Source of the DNA: Apus apus
Lineage: Eukaryota; Chordata; Aves; Apodiformes; Apodidae
NCBI RefSeq assembly: GCF_020740795.1
Contig: NC_067282.1
Span: forward strand, 134,845,132-134,909,131
DNA: 64,000 nucleotides
Reading direction: 5' to 3'
A program made the translations under genes and the position numbers. This document shows, piece by piece, positions 60,365 to 64,000 of the stretch; position 1 is the stretch's first letter; each line of letters begins with the position of its first letter. The notes beneath the pieces are model-generated. The model did no database searches, was not told the origin of the DNA, and was given only the letters and a program-made list of their open reading frames with translations.

Positions 60365-60690
60365 ACAAAAATATCCATAAGAACCTAAGAGTGACTTACA
60401 AGGTAAAATCAAAGGTCCATTTAGCCCACTATCCCATCTCTGATAGTGGAGTGGCCCACAGCAGGTGCAAGGGAAGGGTTATAGAACAGGGCAGGCAAAC
60501 AAGGATACTTCACTCAACCTCCCACAATTTGTGGCTGGGGAACTTCCTAAGCCAGAGGTGGTCTTTTTCTAGCATCTCTGTACTGGTCCTTAGAAATGTC
60601 TTTATTTAAAATTCAAGTAATCATTTGCCTACTTGGACTTGAAATAATTTTGGAGGTGTATTTATATTGAACGCCAGAGGCCCATTGCCT
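60365..60690. mobile_element. Ancient CR1-type repeat relic
   Basis: 'ccataagaacctaagagtga', 'aatcaaaggtccatttagcc', 'cactatcccatctctgatag' and 'gttatagaacagggcag' follow, in order, an old amniote CR1-like 3' region (cataagaacataagaa..gaccaaaggtccatctagcccagtatcc..). Repeats of this type are common in turtles, crocodilians and birds. The element probably reads on the minus strand, since its tail would be at the cataagaac end, but I leave the strand open. Confidence 0.7.
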
Positions 60691-60864
60691 AACCCAGAAT
60701 GTGTTTCTAAGTGTAAATCACCACAGGCATAATATCTAGCTGTGCTGAGAAACATGAAGCCCTATCAGCTGACTTCATTATAGTATTACACTTGAGGGGA
60801 GAAAGTGAGATGAAGAAATTAAAGCCCACAGCCCATTAATGAAACAAAAGGAATGGGCTGTGGA

Positions 60865-61005
60865 TTTATAGCCAGATTTTTCAAAGTGCTCAATACCCAA
60901 AGCTCTCACTGGAAGATGATAGATTTTCTAAGCAGCTCAGTGCCCAGTATGTGAAGCCCTTTTGAAAATCTGCCTTAGACCCTTAGTGAGGTGTTTCTGA
61001 GTGGT
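60865..61005. repeat. Possible ancient amniote repeat fragment
   Basis: 'gccagatttttcaaagtgct' at the left and 'cccttttgaaaatctgcctt' at the right are roughly inverted to each other, as in old amniote repeats with 'cagattttcaaaggtattta...ttttgaaaatctggcc' ends. This looks like a small palindromic-ended element (MITE-like), but the family is not identified. Confidence 0.4.
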
Positions 61006-63617
61006 TGGCCTTTAGATTTGCAGCCTGAGGAGCCCTTGCAGACATCCAGGAGTCATTTCTAGTGCTCTTGTACTCTTCAGATGAGCCGTGAGCTCCACCC
61101 TGATGGGAATGGAGCAGTGGCTGGCAGGGTGGTGAGAGCAAAGCAAGTTGAGAGGGTTGAGGACAGACAAAGTAAGCCTGTGTGTGGTTGACTCATGTGA
61201 GACACAGAGCGGATCACTGGTTGAGCAGGTTATTGCTGCTTCTGCTTTCGCAGCACTCATGCTTTTCCCTAGCAAGGGCACACCACTTCTGCCTGAAGAT
61301 CTCTGCTTTTCCTCACAGTAGGGCTTTCCTTGTTATTTGTGGCTAGAAGCTTGGAAGAGCTGGCTGATGAATGATATGACACTATCCTTAAAGCATTCTG
61401 TTGTCCAACTACTTTTCTGCCTCCTACAATTCTATCACCATTCATGGACTTGCTGGGACACTTGTGTGACAGCCGGGCTATTTGGAAAGCATGGGGGCAT
61501 CATGGAGCAGTTTGAGGTGACAGATCTGGGCCTTGGATACAGGGAATGTAAACACTCAAACAACCTGTAGGCCAGCACAAGGTCAGACTGCAAATGCATG
61601 TGTGGTAAATGTAGAGGAAACCCTTGCTAAATCATCACCTGACCTGCTAATCCCTGGAGCAGTGCTTCTATCCAGCCACACAGGTGTGGTGCACCTCCTC
61701 TTGCCTCTTCCCATGGCCATGATCAGATACATGGAGCAGTGGGAGAGGGTTTTGCTCGGGTCACCCAAGGGTATCGGTGAGTGCCGCTGAGTGGGGTTGG
61801 TGCATTGTAATTTACTGCTGCTGTAGATCAGGAGCAAATTACTATCCCTTGGAGCACAGGGGAAGCAGAGATTTTATTCTCTTCTGATGCTGAGGGGGCA
61901 GAGTTCTCCACGGTGCTTGGGGCAAAGATACAATCTGGCACTCCATTGTTAGTGTTGTAGTTTTCACATGGGATCATTAACACACACATACATGTAAACA
62001 ATGCACCCACAGTTTGTGGGGACTTACATTCCAAGTTCAGATAAATAAAAATTTATTTCTAAACAAGAAGAAGGCTCTTTCGCTATGGGCATGATTTTAT
62101 TTTCAAATAGCTACAAATATGAAATTATTCAACTCATTAATTGACTGTGCAGCTTTATGAGAGTGAGCATATGGCTACAAAAATCTTTTTCTCCCTTCTT
62201 CTGCTGCACATCCCCCCCCAGTGATAATCAGTCTGTGTTTAGACCTGGAAATTCAATGCACCATAAAACTATTAGAATTTCCTGGCTTTGTGAAGCATAA
62301 AAATCTTCCTAGTATCAAGCTCATTATTCCATTATGGCAATTTAATAAAGATTAGAAATACTTCGGTCTGGTTAAAAAATTTAAAAAGAGGAATTTCCAA
62401 ATGAAAACCAGAGAAGTTTTTTGTTTGGTACAGATGCTCATGCCAACCAACAGAAGCATTTGTGATGGAAAATAGGGACAAAATTTCAGAGACATTTTTG
62501 TGAAGTGTGCCTGTTTTTCAACAAGATTTTTACACATTACCAGAAAGCAAAGTATAACTGTGTGCTCTGTAATGCCATACACAACACATGGATTCCAAAC
62601 AAGTATATGCAAACACATGATTAGCAAAGCAGATTGTTACCCAAATTAATCCCAAAGCAGATTTTTAACTAAATCACTTAGAGGAAACAAAAGCACATTT
62701 CCTGAAACTTTCTTTGTCAACTATGTAATTGCACAGGTTGTAATGTTGTCTTAGGGCTGAGCTGTTTCTAGCTTCACAGGCAGATAGAGGGGACACCTTT
62801 TTATGTGGGAAACCTTGACTGCCAGTGGCTGTGGTGAGCACAGGGTTTCTTACTTCAAGTCAGTGGGGAGCAAGGAGTGAGGGGTTGAGCAAGATCCCCT
62901 CCTGTGTGAGTTCCTGCACCTGAGCCTGCATGCAGGGAGAAATCATGTGCTGCCAGTATTCATAGTGCAGAAGGGACCCTGTTCAAGGCAGTGTTGGAAA
63001 AAACTCAGCTGCATTTTTCTGCGGGCAGAGTCACAGGGGACTAGGGAGTGGTAGAGGCCATCCTCAGGCATCCCTCTGCAAAGCTGCTGTGGTCCCAAAG
63101 CACAGATGAGCTTCTGTTGCTTTTCGAGGGGGGTGGGGGGAGAGGGCTGAAGCCTTTGTGCTTGTCTGCTGATGCTCTGTATGAGCTTTCAGCTGGTGCT
63201 TGCTAGCCTCCTCTTATCCTGAAAATACCTCCTCACTCACTCCCCAGGGAGTCACTTGAATGTGGGTCTTTATACAAGCAAATACTCCTTTGACTTGAGT
63301 GAGGAATTTGTGCAGGCTCGGCCCTCGGTCCCTTCTCAGCAAGAAAGGGGATGAGAGAAAGGCCTAGTTGTGCCTTTTCTTTCTAATTTCTGACCTTTAA
63401 GCAAGAGCAAACTGTCCATGGCAGATATGCTGTTTCCTATATTGCAATAACTGATGGTATGTGAAGAAGCTCCATTTTTCAGAGAAGAGTGGTTTCAGTA
63501 TGAAGTCCATCTCATCAGGGAGCTGAAGTTCACCCAAAGTGGTGCTAAGAAAAAGCAAAAAATATAGCATGTTCTTTAAAAGGGAGCAGTAACATTGCTG
63601 CTTGTTTTCTTCTCTAG
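61006..63617. other. Intron 3 segment before the candidate exon
   Basis: About 2.6 kb with no recognised transposon. The sequence is locally less AT-rich around 61.0-61.8 kb and 62.9-63.2 kb. Open frames up to 91 codons have no similarity. The last bases form a strong pyrimidine tract and acceptor for the exon at 63618. Confidence 0.5.
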
Positions 63618-63671
63618 AAACAGGGTGAAAATGATCTGTCTTCAGTTGATGAACTCTTAAGTGGTCAAAAG
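63618..63671 (+). CDS. PHF21B: Candidate PHF21B coding exon 4 (54 nt, in phase)
   Basis: A strong acceptor (cttgttttcttctctag) is followed by 54 open bases ending at CAAAAG|gtcagt, an acceptable donor with C at +3. Exon 3 ends in phase 0, and in that phase this segment encodes KQGENDLSSVDELLSGQK and also ends in phase 0. The peptide is polar and acidic and looks protein-like. I do not recognise it in the human PHF21B or PHF21A sequences I remember, where other residues follow the KQ of exon 3; it could be a lineage-specific or alternative exon. The alternative is a pseudo-exon, which a 48-kb intron can contain by chance. Confidence 0.5.
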
Positions 63672-64000
63672 GTCAGTAATGAATGTCACCAAAATGTTTC
63701 TGGTTGGACTCCCCCTGCTTGTGTAATGGCTTTTATGTAAGTAAGCCAGCAAGGTCAAAAGAGTAGGAATTAACCCTCATTGCCCTGGACTGTCACTGGT
63801 ATATCAGGTTCTTCTAAATCCAAATGTTCTGCACCACTAGCTAGTCAGCGGGTGCTCTTAGAAGAACAGAAGTGTAGGTGCTGTCAAGATTAGGTTGCTA
63901 GGACTCCAGAGACTCACACAGCACCCTTATGCGTCTTCACTGGTAGTAAGCACCCAGACAAGGAGGGAAAAGGAATGTGCCCTTAGTGTTCAAAATCTGC
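63672..64000 (+). other. PHF21B: Start of the next PHF21B intron
   Basis: Sequence after the candidate exon's donor. Nothing further is recognised up to the window edge. Confidence 0.4.

Larger units (their letters stand above)
15743..63617 (+). other. PHF21B: PHF21B intron 3, about 47.9 kb
   Basis: The intron is defined by the exon 3 donor and the acceptor of the candidate exon; if that exon is not real, the intron extends beyond the window. Its first 1.3 kb contain pyrimidine tracts and a CpG-rich block with two RE1 sites. The part from about 17.1 to 37 kb has almost no recognisable transposon, only simple repeats. From 37 kb on it has CR1 fragments, MIR-like relics and older repeats. None of the open frames in it, up to 142 codons on the plus strand, resembles a known protein or shows flanking splice sites that would make a convincing exon. 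Confidence 0.75.
14680..63671 (+). other. PHF21B: PHF21B, 5' part of the gene (exons plus introns)
   Basis: The gene span inside the window runs from the start codon to the last candidate exon and continues to the right. Coding exons are 14680-14733, 15344-15376, 15677-15742 and possibly 63618-63671. The introns are 610, 300 and about 47,875 bp. PHF21B is a nuclear PHD-finger protein, paralogous to PHF21A (BHC80), which binds unmethylated histone H3K4 within the LSD1-CoREST corepressor complex. Only the N-terminal helical region is encoded here; the PHD finger, leucine-zipper-like region and stop codon are outside. The assignment rests on exon 3, whose NGDLKKQ and RIAAL text matches PHF21B rather than PHF21A (NADLKKQ, KITAL). 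Confidence 0.88.

Overview
The window looks like avian nuclear DNA. It carries several CR1 LINE fragments with bird-type 3' ends (text such as CCCTTCCAACCCAAACCATT followed by an ATTCTATGAT-like tail), older amniote CR1 and MIR-like relics, a long AT-rich intron and one GC-rich CpG-island promoter. I see no bacterial-style operon, CRISPR array, rRNA or tRNA. Most open reading frames are chance or low-complexity frames, and the species cannot be fixed from the sequence.

Layout: 1-12.9 kb is probably intergenic, with a CR1 3' tail at the left edge, a decayed CR1 ORF2 fragment at 7.28-8.51 kb and an ancient CR1 relic in antisense at 8.6-9.23 kb. From 12.88 to 14.13 kb lies a CpG-rich promoter with GC boxes, a perfect NRF1-type palindrome, an inverted CCAAT box and strong C/G-run tracts. 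From 14.25 to 14.63 kb is an extreme simple-sequence leader: pyrimidine tract, GA repeat, A-rich tract, then CAAA repeat.

The one gene I recognise is PHF21B (PHD finger protein 21B, paralogue of PHF21A/BHC80) on the plus strand. Three small in-phase coding exons are clear: 14680-14733 (start codon), 15344-15376 and 15677-15742. Together they encode 51 N-terminal residues. The rest of the window is its third intron, about 47.9 kb, with a fourth, in-phase candidate exon at 63618-63671. The PHD finger and C-terminal exons lie to the right of the window.

Two features stand out. First, the 33-nt second exon encodes KLVAQMKQDPQ, a segment known from PHF21A but absent, as I remember it, from the reference human PHF21B; it is phase 0 on both sides, so skipping it would give the human-like form. 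Second, a CpG-rich block at the start of intron 3 holds two canonical RE1 (REST/NRSF) sites 292 bp apart. PHF21A is a subunit of the LSD1-CoREST complex that REST recruits, so REST control of its paralogue would be a regulatory loop.

The intron also contains a perfect 30-copy GGAAA array, an inverted pair of CR1 fragments at 37-38.8 kb, MIR-like relics and an ancient CR1-type repeat at 60.4 kb. I find no wholly new biological system here; the regulatory and splicing features of PHF21B are the most interesting content.
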